A DNA stretch of 64,000 nucleotides from SXRF01 sp964624555 (GTDB taxonomy: Bacteria; Pseudomonadota; Alphaproteobacteria; Rickettsiales; SXRF01): the NCBI GenBank assembly GCA_964624555.1, contig CAZUXB010000002.1, forward strand, positions 34,852 through 98,851. The letters run 5' to 3'. Each line of letters begins with the position of its first letter. The stretch's first letter is position 1. Positions 34,389-42,836 of this stretch are shown in pieces. Position numbers and translations under genes: made by a program. The notes under the pieces were generated by a model. That model worked only from the letters and a program-made list of their open reading frames with translations. It had not been told where the DNA came from and searched no databases.

Positions 34389-34848
34389 GGATAAGATAAC
34401 CCGTACCGGCGGTCATTATAACCGTAACAGAGGCGAGCGGATGCAGAACAGGACTGTGGAAATACTGCCGCACCCGGAAGTTCTGGAAAGCTATAATTAC
34501 GTGGTTGATGGCTCGGCCAAGATGATACTTACCATGTTCGAGATGGAGCAGAAGCACCGCCACGAGTGGGAAAAACAAGCTTTAAAGGTTCATGGAACAT
34601 CATCCCTCGTTGGTCAGGTTTTAGGATTTTTTATCGCTATTTCTGTATTCATTTCAGCAAGCGTAATTGGCATGTATGGTAACTCCACCATCGCCGCTTC
34701 CATCTGGGTGTTCGGCATGGCTATCATTGTTATGGCCGGGCTGGTCTGGGCCTATGCCAAGAGCATGGGGCAGCGCCCGCTTTTCGCCCGTCCGACCATG
34801 CGCACCCATTTCCGCCCACAAAAAGAAAAGGATAATACGGAAGAATAG
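34360..34848 (+). CDS. DUF2335 family membrane protein
   Basis: A 162-residue DUF2335 protein. The family signature is clear: VEILPHPEVLESYNYVVDGSA, then MFEMEQKHRHEWEKQALK and two C-terminal transmembrane helices (VLGFFIAISVFISASVIG; SIWVFGMAIIVMAGLVWAY). The role of the family is unknown; it is often carried on mobile elements. Translation may start at the first ATG or at the internal MQNRT (34441). Confidence 0.82.
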   Translation: METGEQKINEDKITRTGGHYNRNRGERMQNRTVEILPHPEVLESYNYVVDGSAKMILTMFEMEQKHRHEWEKQALKVHGTSSLVGQVLGFFIAISVFISASVIGMYGNSTIAASIWVFGMAIIVMAGLVWAYAKSMGQRPLFARPTMRTHFRPQKEKDNTEE

Positions 34849-34849
34849 G

Positions 34850-35798
34850 TTACCATAAAAAGGCAGTGGCGCAGGATACAGATGATACTGTCAAGTCGTA
34901 TCGTAAATCTGGATAAGTACCGATGGTGCAAGGTGAGCTGCTGGTTGAATTAAAATCGGAATCCCATTCTCTGATGGTTCCTCTTACAGGATTACCATCA
35001 TCCATCTTATTATCAATATTATAGGATTGCAGCGGTGTTGTTGTATTGTCTGCTATCCCGCTATTAACATAGCTTGAATATAAAATAAAGAAATTACTAG
35101 CCGATGTATTATGTATTTCAGGTTGGGCGATGTTGGAGGCATCCCAGTATGGTATTGCTGGGCGTACATCTATGAAAGTATTGTCGGCTATTTTTGCAGT
35201 AGGAGCAAATTTAGCGTTATCTATTCCATAAACAGTTATGGCTATTAAAATAGTTGTCACCGTAACATTGGCTGCTCTGCAGATAGTGGCTGTACTACCA
35301 GCAGAATTTAATTTAACAGGTATTGTTGGTGGTGCTCCCGTAAAAGCGCCTACTAGGTTACCGTCCACCCCATAGCTTCCGCTAACTAATTTTGCCTCAC
35401 TAAGGTGTTGCCAGAATACAAAGCTTTCGCTTCTGGTAATTCTTCCATCGTTATCCCCATATCCGCAGAATCTTGACAGAGCAGTTGGGTTAGTTCCTCC
35501 GGCATATGCTCCATTATAGGTAAAAAAACCGAGTTGGCTGGCTTCGCTGGGCGGCATATCAGCGGGCAGGTAGCCATATTTAGCTTTAAAAGTATTTGCT
35601 GCTGTTGCTAGTTCCTCAAATTGTTTTATCTGGGAACGTATCTGTGCTGATGTAATTAAATCTCTTCCTACCATCACACCGCCAACTATAAGGCCGATGA
35701 CAACCAGAACTATGCTTAATTCTATAAGTGTGAAGGCGCAATTATCGCTTGCGAGTTGCGAGTTGCGAGTTGCGAGTTGCGAGTTGCGAGTTTTTCAT
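34850..35798 (-). CDS. Type IV prepilin-like protein, frame broken by a 6-copy heptamer repeat
   Basis: The body is a pilin/pseudopilin-like protein: FTLIELSIVLVVIGLIVGG (a textbook N-methylation/cleavage segment), then GRDLITSAQIRSQIKQFEELATAANTFKAKYGYLPADMPP and a Gly/Asn-rich globular part ending in Cys-containing SSPCTIGTYP. The ATG at 35798 (MKNSQLATRN...) is separated from that motif by six TTGCGAG repeats and is out of frame with it; its own frame stops at CGA-TAA after 18 codons. The pilin frame is open back to a TGA at 35797, without a standard start until GTG 35677, which would lose the targeting segment. Five or eight repeats would join them. As read, the gene is off. Confidence 0.8.
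35749..35790. repeat. Six perfect heptamer repeats (TTGCGAG) in the prepilin leader
   Basis: Exactly six uninterrupted copies of TTGCGAG (CTCGCAA on the coding minus strand) span 42 bases. They begin 8 bases downstream of the minus-strand ATG at 35798 and end just before the codons for the prepilin motif. Because 7 is not a multiple of 3, each gain or loss of a unit changes frame, which is the layout of a phase-variable contingency repeat. Confidence 0.92.
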
Positions 35799-35872
35799 AC
35801 TTTAGTGATGTGTCAACATTCCAGCTATATATCTAAACTGTAATTCAAAATCTATTAAGAATAAGTTAATAT

Positions 35873-36313
35873 ATGTCAAAAATAACAGAGCATGATATTG
35901 TTCACGCAGCGCGGGGCTGGCTAGGCACGCGCTTTCACCATCAGGGGCGTCTGAAAAAGTCGGCTACCGCAAGGGGCGGGGTTGACTGCCTCGGCCTGCT
36001 TATCGGCGTGGCCGGGGAACTGAACCTGCCTTTCACCCAATATGATGAAACCAGCTATTCGCATTATCCAGACACCGAACGGCTCCGGCACCATTTGACC
36101 ACATTATTACAGGAAATTTCTGTAGAAAGTATAGAACCGGGTGATATTTTGCTGTTCTCTATTGACGGCAATCCCCAGCATCTGGCGATAGTCGGCGAAA
36201 TATCCGGCGAGCTTTCTATTATCCACTCCTACGCGCCTGCACGCGCGGTTGTTGAGCATGTGCTCGATGAGTGGTGGCGGGAGAGGGTAGTGGCGGCTTT
36301 CAGGGTGTATTAA
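35873..36313 (+). CDS. NlpC/P60 peptidase, phage tail type (GTA gp14)
   Basis: A 146-residue cell-wall peptidase of the phage NlpC/P60 class. The catalytic Cys is in GGVDCLGLLIGV and the His in NPQHLAIVGEI; AARGWLGTRFHHQGR is the standard N-terminal helix. In GTAs it is a tail-tip enzyme that opens recipient peptidoglycan. It is divergent from the prepilin-like gene, which has been inserted between gp13 and gp14. Confidence 0.93.
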   Translation: MSKITEHDIVHAARGWLGTRFHHQGRLKKSATARGGVDCLGLLIGVAGELNLPFTQYDETSYSHYPDTERLRHHLTTLLQEISVESIEPGDILLFSIDGNPQHLAIVGEISGELSIIHSYAPARAVVEHVLDEWWRERVVAAFRVY

Positions 36314-36324
36314 TGGGAAAGTGG

Positions 36325-36380
36325 CTAGAGTCGAGTGATTAGAGTCGGGAAAATGCTCGACTCTCGACTCTGATTACTCA
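36325..36380. repeat. Heptamer hairpin repeat (GAGTCGA unit)
   Basis: The left arm TAGAGTCGAGTGATTAGAGT and the right arm CGACTCTCGACTCTGATTAC pair with each other across a short A-rich loop. Both arms lay out in 7-base units related to GAGTCGA. It separates gp14 from gp15. Confidence 0.75.
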
Positions 36381-36417
36381 ATCAAACAAACAAAATTCAC
36401 AAATTTAGGAAATAATT

Positions 36418-39400
36418 ATGGCATCAATTATATTGAGCGCTGTTGGCAATGCTGCTGGCGCAGCTACCGGCCTGCCATTTGGCGCGCGGATAGGTTCTAT
36501 TGTCGGGCGCATTGCCGGCGGCATCATCGATAATAATTTACGCAAGGGCAAGCTCCCGGCGATTCACGGCTCACGCCTTGCCGACCTTGCGGTGCAAAGC
36601 TCTGCTTATGGCAGGATGATACCGATTGTTTATGGGATGGTGCGTATTGGTGGCAATATCATCTGGTCGCAGCCGATAAAAGAGGTGGTCACCACCACTA
36701 CCAGCTCGGCGGGTGGCGGTAAAGGCGGTGGTGGCAGCGTGAGCCAGACCACAACTTCCTATAGCTATTTTATTACACTGGCCGTTGCCGTTTGCGAGGG
36801 CGAGGTAAGCGATATTGTCCGCATCTGGGCCGATGCCAAGCAGCTTGACCTGTCGCAGTACACCATCCGTATCTATAAAGGCAGCGAAACACAAACTCCT
36901 GATTCGATTATACAATCTATTGAAGGTGCGGCTAACACTCCGGCTTACCGCGGCCTTGCCTATGTGGTATTTGAGAATTTCCCGCTTGCCGATTATGGCA
37001 ACCGTATTCCTAATTTCACTTTCGAGGTGAAGAAAAAAACGCTCTACGCTGATTATAATGATGAGGTGGTGGAAGATATGCTTACCGGAATGGTGATGAT
37101 CCCGGCGGCTGGAGAGTTCGTATATGATACGCAGGTGGAATATAAAGTTTCCGGCGTGCAGGTCGGTAGCAACTGGGTACAGCAGGGAAACCAGACAAGT
37201 GTCAATATGCACAATGCCAGCGGGCAGGCCAACGCGCTGCTCTCGCTCGATCAGTTAAAAGATACCTGCGCCAATGTGAACTGGGTTTCGGTTACGGTAG
37301 CGTGGTTCGGCGATAATATGAATGTCGCTAGTTGCAATATCGTTCCGGGGGTGGAATATAAAAGCGGTGCTACAACCCAGCCGGGAGTATGGTCGGTAGC
37401 CGGGTATAACCGCTCTACCGCTCGGTTGATAACGCAGGTCGATGGCGCGCCGCAGTTCGGCGGCACGCCGGATGATGCCAGCCTGTTGCGCTATCTTGAT
37501 GAACTGAAACACCGCGGTTATAATATAATGTTCTACCCAGTGATATTCATGGATGTGGCGGGCAAGCCATGGCGCGGGGACATGACCGGCAGCGCCAGCG
37601 CGGTTTCCACCTTTTTTACCAAAACAAATGGCTATAACGCTTTTATCAATCATTATGCGAGCCTGGTGGCGGGCAAGGTCGATGCCTTTTCCATAGGCTC
37701 CGAGCTTAAAGGCCTTACCAAACTTACCGATACCACCGGAAATTACCCGGCGGTGAATGCGCTGGTGACTCTGGCCGCGAGTGTAAAAGCGGCACTGGGC
37801 AGCAGTGTGAAAGTAACTTACGCTGCGGACTGGTCGGAATACCACCACACCGATGGCGGCTGGTACAACATGGATCCGCTATGGTCCTCAACCAATATAG
37901 ATGTTATCGGCATTGACGCTTATTTCCCGCTCACCGACAGCCAGCACACTATATATGATATCGATACACTGAAAGCGGGCTGGACATCGGGCGAGGGCTA
38001 TGACTGGTATTACAGCGACGCCCCTCGCACCACCAAAGTGAACCTGACGCCGCAATTTGCATGGAAAAACCTCGCCTGGTTCTGGGGCAATACCCATATA
38101 AACCCCAACAGCGTGGCAACGGCATGGACGCCTAATTCCAAAAAAATATGGTTCACCGAATACGGTTTCCCCAGTGTCGATTGCGCCACCAACGAACCGA
38201 ATGTATTTTTTGATCCGAGCAGTAGCAGCAGTGCCTTGCCGTATTTTTCCAAGGGCCGGGTCGATATGCGCGTGCAGCGTGCCGGCATCGCCGCGACACA
38301 GGCGCAATGGGCGGGATCGAGCATGGTCGAGCGCATGTTCACCTGGGCGTGGGACGCGCGGCCTTTTCCTTATTGGCCAGACCTTGCCAATGTCTGGACT
38401 GACGGTAGCGTGTGGAAGACCGGGCACTGGTTGCAGGGCAAGCTCGGCATCTCTAATGTCGCGGCGATCGTGCTCGACCTTGCCGAACGTTCTGGTTTGG
38501 ATGAAAGTGATATCGATGTAAGCGAGATCAGCGAAATGCTTGATGGTTATGTCATCAGCAGCCAGCAGACCATCCGCGAGGCGATTGATGTACTGCGTAA
38601 GGCCTATTTTTTTGACACGGTGGAGAGCGATAATATATTACGCTGCATTTCGCGCGGCGGTGATGTTGCTGTTGCCGCGGATGAGGTCGATATCATACCG
38701 CAGCAGGATAATAACCAATTGTGCAAAATAACCCGTACGCAGGAGATAGAACTGCCCAAGCATATCAACGTAGTCTATCTCAACCGCCTCGCCAATTACC
38801 AGACCGCAACCCAATATTCCCAGCGTGAGATAACCAGCAGCCGTGAGGTGGAGACGATGGATTTTCCACTCGTTCTTTCCGACCAGATCGCCAAAAATAT
38901 CGCCGATGTGACGCTGTTTTCCGAATGGACCGGGCGCACCGCTTATGCATTCGACCTGCCTATAAAATACGCGCAGCTCGACCCGGCTGATATCATTACG
39001 CTCACCATCAGCGGCGTTTCGCACCGTATGCGCATTGTTTCTACCTATATCGGTGCGCCGGGTATAGTACGTGTGAAGGCGGTGGCCGAAGATATTTCGA
39101 CTTATGATTTCTATAATGCCGCGGGCAGTAGCAATAATATATTGCTTAGTGAGAATTCAACCATTCCACTCACCGATTTGGAACTGCTCGACCTGCCGCT
39201 ATTCCCCAGTGATGCCAGTGACAAGGCGGTGCTGCGCATGGCGGCTACCGGCCTTGCCAGCGGCTGGGGCGGGGCGGTGGTGTATCGTTCTGATGATAAC
39301 GGTGCCAACTATTCGCGTTTTGATTCCATTCAAAGTCCGGCGGTGATGGGTACTGCTGCAACTGTTCTGGCAGCGGGAGCAAGCACCACCTTTGATGAAA

Positions 39401-40089
39401 AAAATACGGTAACCGTTATATTACTCGGTGACGCGCAGTTACAGAACATGACCGAACTCGCCGTGCTCAACGGCGCCAATGCTGCGCTACTCGGCGATGA
39501 AATCATCCAGTTCAAAAATGCGACGCTGATCAGTGATGGACAATATACATTGAGTGGCTTGCTGCGTGGCAGGTTAGGCACGGAGTGGGCCATATCAACT
39601 CACGCTGCCGGTGAGCGGTTTGTGCTGCTCGATGGCGCGCTTGATAAGCAGGTGATAGCCAATAATTTAATTGGCCTGCAACGGCAATATAAAGCGGTGA
39701 CGGTTGGTAATAGCCTGACCTCCGCCGATGCGCAGGATTTTACCTATAATGCGGTGGCGCTCAAACCCTACAGCCCGGTGCAGATAACCGGTGCGCGTGA
39801 TGGCAGCGGTAATTTAACGGTGAATTGGGTGCGCCGCACACGCATCGGCGGCGACTGGCGCGATAGTGTCGACATACCGCTCAATGAAGCCAGCGAACTA
39901 TATGATATCGAAATAATGAATGGCAGCAGCGTAGTGCGCAGTTTCCTTGGCGTCACCAGCCCAACTACCACTTACAGCGCTGCCCAGCAAACCACTGATT
40001 TTGGAAGTGCGCAAAGCAGCGTTAGTGTAAAAATCTACCAGCTATCCGCAGCCGTGGGCAGGGGGTATAGCGGAGTTGCCACTATCTAA
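36418..40089 (+). CDS. GTA TIM-barrel-like host-specificity/tail fibre protein (gp15)
   Basis: A 1223-residue protein of the GTA gene 15 family. An N-terminal hub region has a Gly-rich loop (SSAGGGKGGGGSVSQTT). A GTA TIM-barrel/glycoside-hydrolase-like domain lies about 250-700 (DELKHRGYNIMFYPVIFMD, FSIGSELKGLTKL, KKIWFTEYGFPSVD, MFTWAWDARPFPYWPD). A phage tail module follows (TQEIELPKHINVVYLN; GLLRGRLGTEWA) with C-terminal beta domains. In GTAs this forms the megatron spike that contacts the recipient envelope. The barrel motifs SEL and TEYGFP suggest retained catalytic acids. Confidence 0.95.
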   Translation: MASIILSAVGNAAGAATGLPFGARIGSIVGRIAGGIIDNNLRKGKLPAIHGSRLADLAVQSSAYGRMIPIVYGMVRIGGNIIWSQPIKEVVTTTTSSAGGGKGGGGSVSQTTTSYSYFITLAVAVCEGEVSDIVRIWADAKQLDLSQYTIRIYKGSETQTPDSIIQSIEGAANTPAYRGLAYVVFENFPLADYGNRIPNFTFEVKKKTLYADYNDEVVEDMLTGMVMIPAAGEFVYDTQVEYKVSGVQVGSNWVQQGNQTSVNMHNASGQANALLSLDQLKDTCANVNWVSVTVAWFGDNMNVASCNIVPGVEYKSGATTQPGVWSVAGYNRSTARLITQVDGAPQFGGTPDDASLLRYLDELKHRGYNIMFYPVIFMDVAGKPWRGDMTGSASAVSTFFTKTNGYNAFINHYASLVAGKVDAFSIGSELKGLTKLTDTTGNYPAVNALVTLAASVKAALGSSVKVTYAADWSEYHHTDGGWYNMDPLWSSTNIDVIGIDAYFPLTDSQHTIYDIDTLKAGWTSGEGYDWYYSDAPRTTKVNLTPQFAWKNLAWFWGNTHINPNSVATAWTPNSKKIWFTEYGFPSVDCATNEPNVFFDPSSSSSALPYFSKGRVDMRVQRAGIAATQAQWAGSSMVERMFTWAWDARPFPYWPDLANVWTDGSVWKTGHWLQGKLGISNVAAIVLDLAERSGLDESDIDVSEISEMLDGYVISSQQTIREAIDVLRKAYFFDTVESDNILRCISRGGDVAVAADEVDIIPQQDNNQLCKITRTQEIELPKHINVVYLNRLANYQTATQYSQREITSSREVETMDFPLVLSDQIAKNIADVTLFSEWTGRTAYAFDLPIKYAQLDPADIITLTISGVSHRMRIVSTYIGAPGIVRVKAVAEDISTYDFYNAAGSSNNILLSENSTIPLTDLELLDLPLFPSDASDKAVLRMAATGLASGWGGAVVYRSDDNGANYSRFDSIQSPAVMGTAATVLAAGASTTFDEKNTVTVILLGDAQLQNMTELAVLNGANAALLGDEIIQFKNATLISDGQYTLSGLLRGRLGTEWAISTHAAGERFVLLDGALDKQVIANNLIGLQRQYKAVTVGNSLTSADAQDFTYNAVALKPYSPVQITGARDGSGNLTVNWVRRTRIGGDWRDSVDIPLNEASELYDIEIMNGSSVVRSFLGVTSPTTTYSAAQQTTDFGSAQSSVSVKIYQLSAAVGRGYSGVATI

Positions 40090-40456
40090 TACGGGTTTTA
40101 TTGCTTTTATCAGGATCTGTTCTGCCAATAGTATTATCACGGCGGCGGATGAATTCTTCCCAGTCTGCTTGCCTCTGCCTTATAAGCTCATTAACATCAA
40201 CTGTGCCACCGCCGCGTGTTGGGTCAGTCATAACTAATTCACGGTAGCGAGCTTGAGCAGCAATACACCCTCTCACATCATCAAACGTGGCATCAGGTGC
40301 CACCTGAACTGTTATATGGTCAAATGTCATTGGCACCGGCTGCCATAGATCGACCGCGCTCTCTTTGGTTACGCGAAAAGCATCATCAAGGCGGTCACCA
40401 CGAATAGAACTGTAAGATACACCTTTTTTAGGGTCGTATATCACCGGGCCAGCCAT
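40082..40456 (-). CDS. Hypothetical protein
   Basis: A 124-residue basic soluble protein without signal peptide: MAGPVIYDPKKGVSYSSIRG, then LWQPVPMTFDHITVQVAPDATFDDVRG and an Arg-rich C-terminus (RQRQADWEEFIRRRDNTIGR). The C-terminal pattern of short charged helices after a disordered stretch resembles that of the next minus-strand frame (40488-40733). It converges on gp15 with an 8-base overlap. Not recognised; effector-like or cargo proteins next to GTA genes are possible but unproven. Confidence 0.6.
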   Translation of the reverse strand: MAGPVIYDPKKGVSYSSIRGDRLDDAFRVTKESAVDLWQPVPMTFDHITVQVAPDATFDDVRGCIAAQARYRELVMTDPTRGGGTVDVNELIRQRQADWEEFIRRRDNTIGRTDPDKSNKTRIR

Positions 40457-40487
40457 TTATTCCTCAATATCGTAGCTTTATTATTAT

Positions 40488-40733
40488 TTATCTTCCTACG
40501 CCACCACCACGCTCTGGGCCATCTGTTTTATTTCCTTGAATGATATTCTCCCAATCATCACCATTTACGCCGAGCTTCTGCGCTCTGGCCTGTCTGTCTT
40601 CTGCCAGTTTTTCGAACAAACTTTTTACATCCGGCCTATTTCTACTAGCATCAGCATTACCGGCGGAATGTGCTCTACTACTTTTAACTGAGTTATATGT
40701 TTCTTGGCCATGACTATCTACCTTTACTTCAAC
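40488..40733 (-). CDS. Open frame of 81 codons without a standard start
   Basis: A minus-strand frame open from a TAA at 40736 to the stop at 40488. It encodes a polar, coding-looking sequence (SVKSSRAHSAGNADASRN, DVKSLFEKLAEDRQARAQ, ending in PERGGGVGR). No ATG, GTG or TTG lies in its first third; an ATG at 40711 is in a different frame. It may use a non-standard start, be frameshifted, or be a remnant. It lies just upstream of the 124-residue gene on the same strand. Confidence 0.35.
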   Translation of the reverse strand, partial: VEVKVDSHGQETYNSVKSSRAHSAGNADASRNRPDVKSLFEKLAEDRQARAQKLGVNGDDWENIIQGNKTDGPERGGGVGR

Positions 40734-40887
40734 TTAGTTACTGGCTAAGTTTCTTAGGATATTATACATATATTTACTGCAAACCAGTATGAAGATTTGG
40801 TTACAATTATTATTGAATTGATTTATAATAATAAATTTCCTATAATAAACTCACAATGTCATTAATAAAAGCAAATTATCTAACTAA

Positions 40888-42462
40888 ATGAAAAATTGCA
40901 GTAATACTGTCTTTGTTGCTTTCCTGACGGTTGTTTATATATTATTTTTTGTTGCTTTTGTCTGGGTAAGGCAATGGCAGGTTGCCGGTGATGACCGGAT
41001 GATTTTTTTACCCTATCTCCTCCTCAATATCGTAGCCTCTTTTGTGCAGATCTTCTGCTTTTTTTATGCGCTAACTGTGTCGCGCTTTCTATTCATACTG
41101 TCATTGCCGCTGGTTTTTTGCGCCAGCGTTTTTCATGACTATATGGTTGGGATGTTCAATGTCCCGGTTAATGAAAAGACTATATCCGTAGTTTTTGAGG
41201 CTACCTCCAACGAAGTAACACAATTTTTAACGCTTAACCTGTTATTGCTTATATTGTGCGGGGTTATTTCCGCATTTCTTATTGGTCTATATTTCTGTAA
41301 AAAAGTAATAGTGCAGGAAAAAGACAAAAGGGTGGCAAAAACCTTTGCTGCGATAACGGCTTGTTTGATTTTGGCTTATAACGGGGCGATAAGTGTCAGC
41401 TATCCTCCCTATAATATTATTACCTCCTCGGTCAATTACACATGGGACAGGCTTTTTCAGCATGTAACGATGAAAAAACCGGAAGGTTATTCTTATCCTG
41501 ATAAAGATAGCGAGCCGCTAAAGATAGTTTTGATCATAGGTGAGTCGGCGCGTGCTGACCATTTCTCACTGAATGGTTATAATCGGGAAACCAACATTTA
41601 CACATCCAAACGCAAGAACGTAATAAGTTTTAAAAATGCTATTTCCTGCGGGGCGCTGACACGGATAGCGGTGCCCTGTATCCTGACCAGCAGCAATGAT
41701 GGTGAGACATCATTGCTGGGGGTATTCAACTCATTGGGGTTTTATACTAAGTGGTTGGGCGCGCAGGGCGCATTTTCTACTAATGATCCGATCAGCAATA
41801 TAATAAACGAAGCGCATAGTTCGGTATTGCTTGAGAAACAGAAAATGCTTGATAATTCTGTGTTCGATGAGGAATTGTTGCCCTATCTCGATAAAGAGCT
41901 GGCCGACAAAACAAACAGGGACATGTTCACGGTATTGCATCTGTATGGAAGCCATTGGCAGTACCAGGCGCGTTATCCAAAACAGTTTGGGTATTTTACA
42001 CCGGTCTGCGAAAAAACTTATATGCGCGAATTTGTCGCCTCGGACCAGATAAAGGCGATTAAAGAATGCGCAGATATAAAATCGATAGTGAATGCCTATG
42101 ATAATTCCATAATTTACACTGACTATATTGTTGACCAGGTAATGGACAAGCTGGCTGATAAAAATGCCGTGGTCATTTATATGTCAGACCATGGCGAGTC
42201 GCTGGGTGAGGGTGGGCGCTACCTGCACGGCAATTTCGACGCGCCTGAACAACGGCATATACCTCTGCTCTGGTGGGAATCGGATAAATTCATTGCTAAA
42301 CATCATAAAGAATGGGAATATCTTTCCAGTAGAACTGGTGTTGAATTTAAGCAGAATATGTTTTTTTCTAATTTTTTAAATTGTCTGGGTATAAAATCGG
42401 ACAGTATAAATAAAGAGGAAAACATATGTGCAGGTGATCCTATTAAACATTTGCAGTTGTAG
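40888..42462 (+). CDS. eptA: Lipid A phosphoethanolamine transferase, EptA family
   Basis: A 524-residue inner-membrane enzyme with five N-terminal transmembrane helices and a periplasmic sulfatase-fold domain that moves phosphoethanolamine from phosphatidylethanolamine to lipid A. Metal and catalytic motifs are present: IGESARADHFSLNGY, the nucleophile Thr in the disulfide loop CGALTRIAVPC (aligned with Thr285 of MCR-type enzymes), DHGESLGEGG and HIPLLWW. Further Cys pairs (PVCEKTY...KECADI) fit the usual disulfides. Such modification lowers surface charge and gives resistance to cationic peptides. The stop overlaps the operator of the next gene. Confidence 0.9.
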   Translation: MKNCSNTVFVAFLTVVYILFFVAFVWVRQWQVAGDDRMIFLPYLLLNIVASFVQIFCFFYALTVSRFLFILSLPLVFCASVFHDYMVGMFNVPVNEKTISVVFEATSNEVTQFLTLNLLLLILCGVISAFLIGLYFCKKVIVQEKDKRVAKTFAAITACLILAYNGAISVSYPPYNIITSSVNYTWDRLFQHVTMKKPEGYSYPDKDSEPLKIVLIIGESARADHFSLNGYNRETNIYTSKRKNVISFKNAISCGALTRIAVPCILTSSNDGETSLLGVFNSLGFYTKWLGAQGAFSTNDPISNIINEAHSSVLLEKQKMLDNSVFDEELLPYLDKELADKTNRDMFTVLHLYGSHWQYQARYPKQFGYFTPVCEKTYMREFVASDQIKAIKECADIKSIVNAYDNSIIYTDYIVDQVMDKLADKNAVVIYMSDHGESLGEGGRYLHGNFDAPEQRHIPLLWWESDKFIAKHHKEWEYLSSRTGVEFKQNMFFSNFLNCLGIKSDSINKEENICAGDPIKHLQL

Positions 42463-42476
42463 CACGTATGTGCTAC
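42459..42476 (+). promoter_or_regulatory. Palindromic operator of the DinJ-like antitoxin gene
   Basis: GTAGCAC-GTAT-GTGCTAC is a perfect 7-base inverted repeat ending 24 bases before the antitoxin ATG. RelB/DinJ-type antitoxins bind such short palindromes to repress themselves. The left arm includes the eptA stop codon. Confidence 0.65.
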
Positions 42477-42500
42477 AATAGTCCTCGTATGGAGGTTTAT

Positions 42501-42776
42501 ATGCTGCAGAATAATGAAAGTATAAAGAGCGACTATGTGCGGGCGCGCATGTCGCCGGAGGTGAAAGAAGCTGCTGAAGCTATCTTTGATAAGCTGGGGC
42601 TGGGCCATACCGAGGCCATCCGCCTTTTTTACCAGCAGGTCATTCTTAACCAGGGGCTGCCGTTTGGCGTGAAGATACCCAATGCCGAAACTGTGCGTGC
42701 TATGAAGCAGGTAAAAAGCAGGAAGGGGCTGGTTAAATGTAAAAATGCAAAAGAATTGTTTGACAAATTTCGATAA
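42501..42776 (+). CDS. RelB/DinJ family antitoxin (no toxin beside it)
   Basis: A 91-residue antitoxin with an N-terminal ribbon-helix-helix domain (SDYVRARMSPEVKEAAEAIFDKLGLGHTEAIRLFYQQV) and the conserved GLPFGVKIPNAETVRAM segment that follows it in DinJ/RelB. ATG 42501 is chosen because GGAGG precedes it; the frame is open to 42468. Downstream there is only a hairpin and then phoH, so the expected YafQ/RelE toxin is missing. Confidence 0.88.
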   Translation: MLQNNESIKSDYVRARMSPEVKEAAEAIFDKLGLGHTEAIRLFYQQVILNQGLPFGVKIPNAETVRAMKQVKSRKGLVKCKNAKELFDKFR

Positions 42777-42789
42777 TCGGTTGCTATGG

Positions 42790-42809
42790 ATGCCAGCCTA
42801 CGCTGGCAT
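42790..42809. terminator. Hairpin between the antitoxin gene and phoH
   Basis: ATGCCAGC-CTAC-GCTGGCAT is a perfect 8-base-pair stem with a 4-base loop, placed 14 bases after the antitoxin stop. It resembles one arm of the CATGCCAGCG repeat at 44083-44195 and may serve as a terminator, though no T-run follows. Confidence 0.55.
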
Positions 42810-42836
42810 GACAATTAAACATTAAAAGGGCAATAA

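Noticed and set aside
35749..35790. CRISPR array
   Set aside because: Units are 7 bases, contiguous and without spacers.
36571..39346. Several long antisense frames over gp15
   Set aside because: They mirror the codon pattern of a strong family match on the plus strand and have no family motifs of their own.
15741..40089. An intact temperate prophage
   Set aside because: No integrase, att sites, replication, lysogeny or lysis genes are visible, and the structural genes follow the GTA order with GTA-type families.
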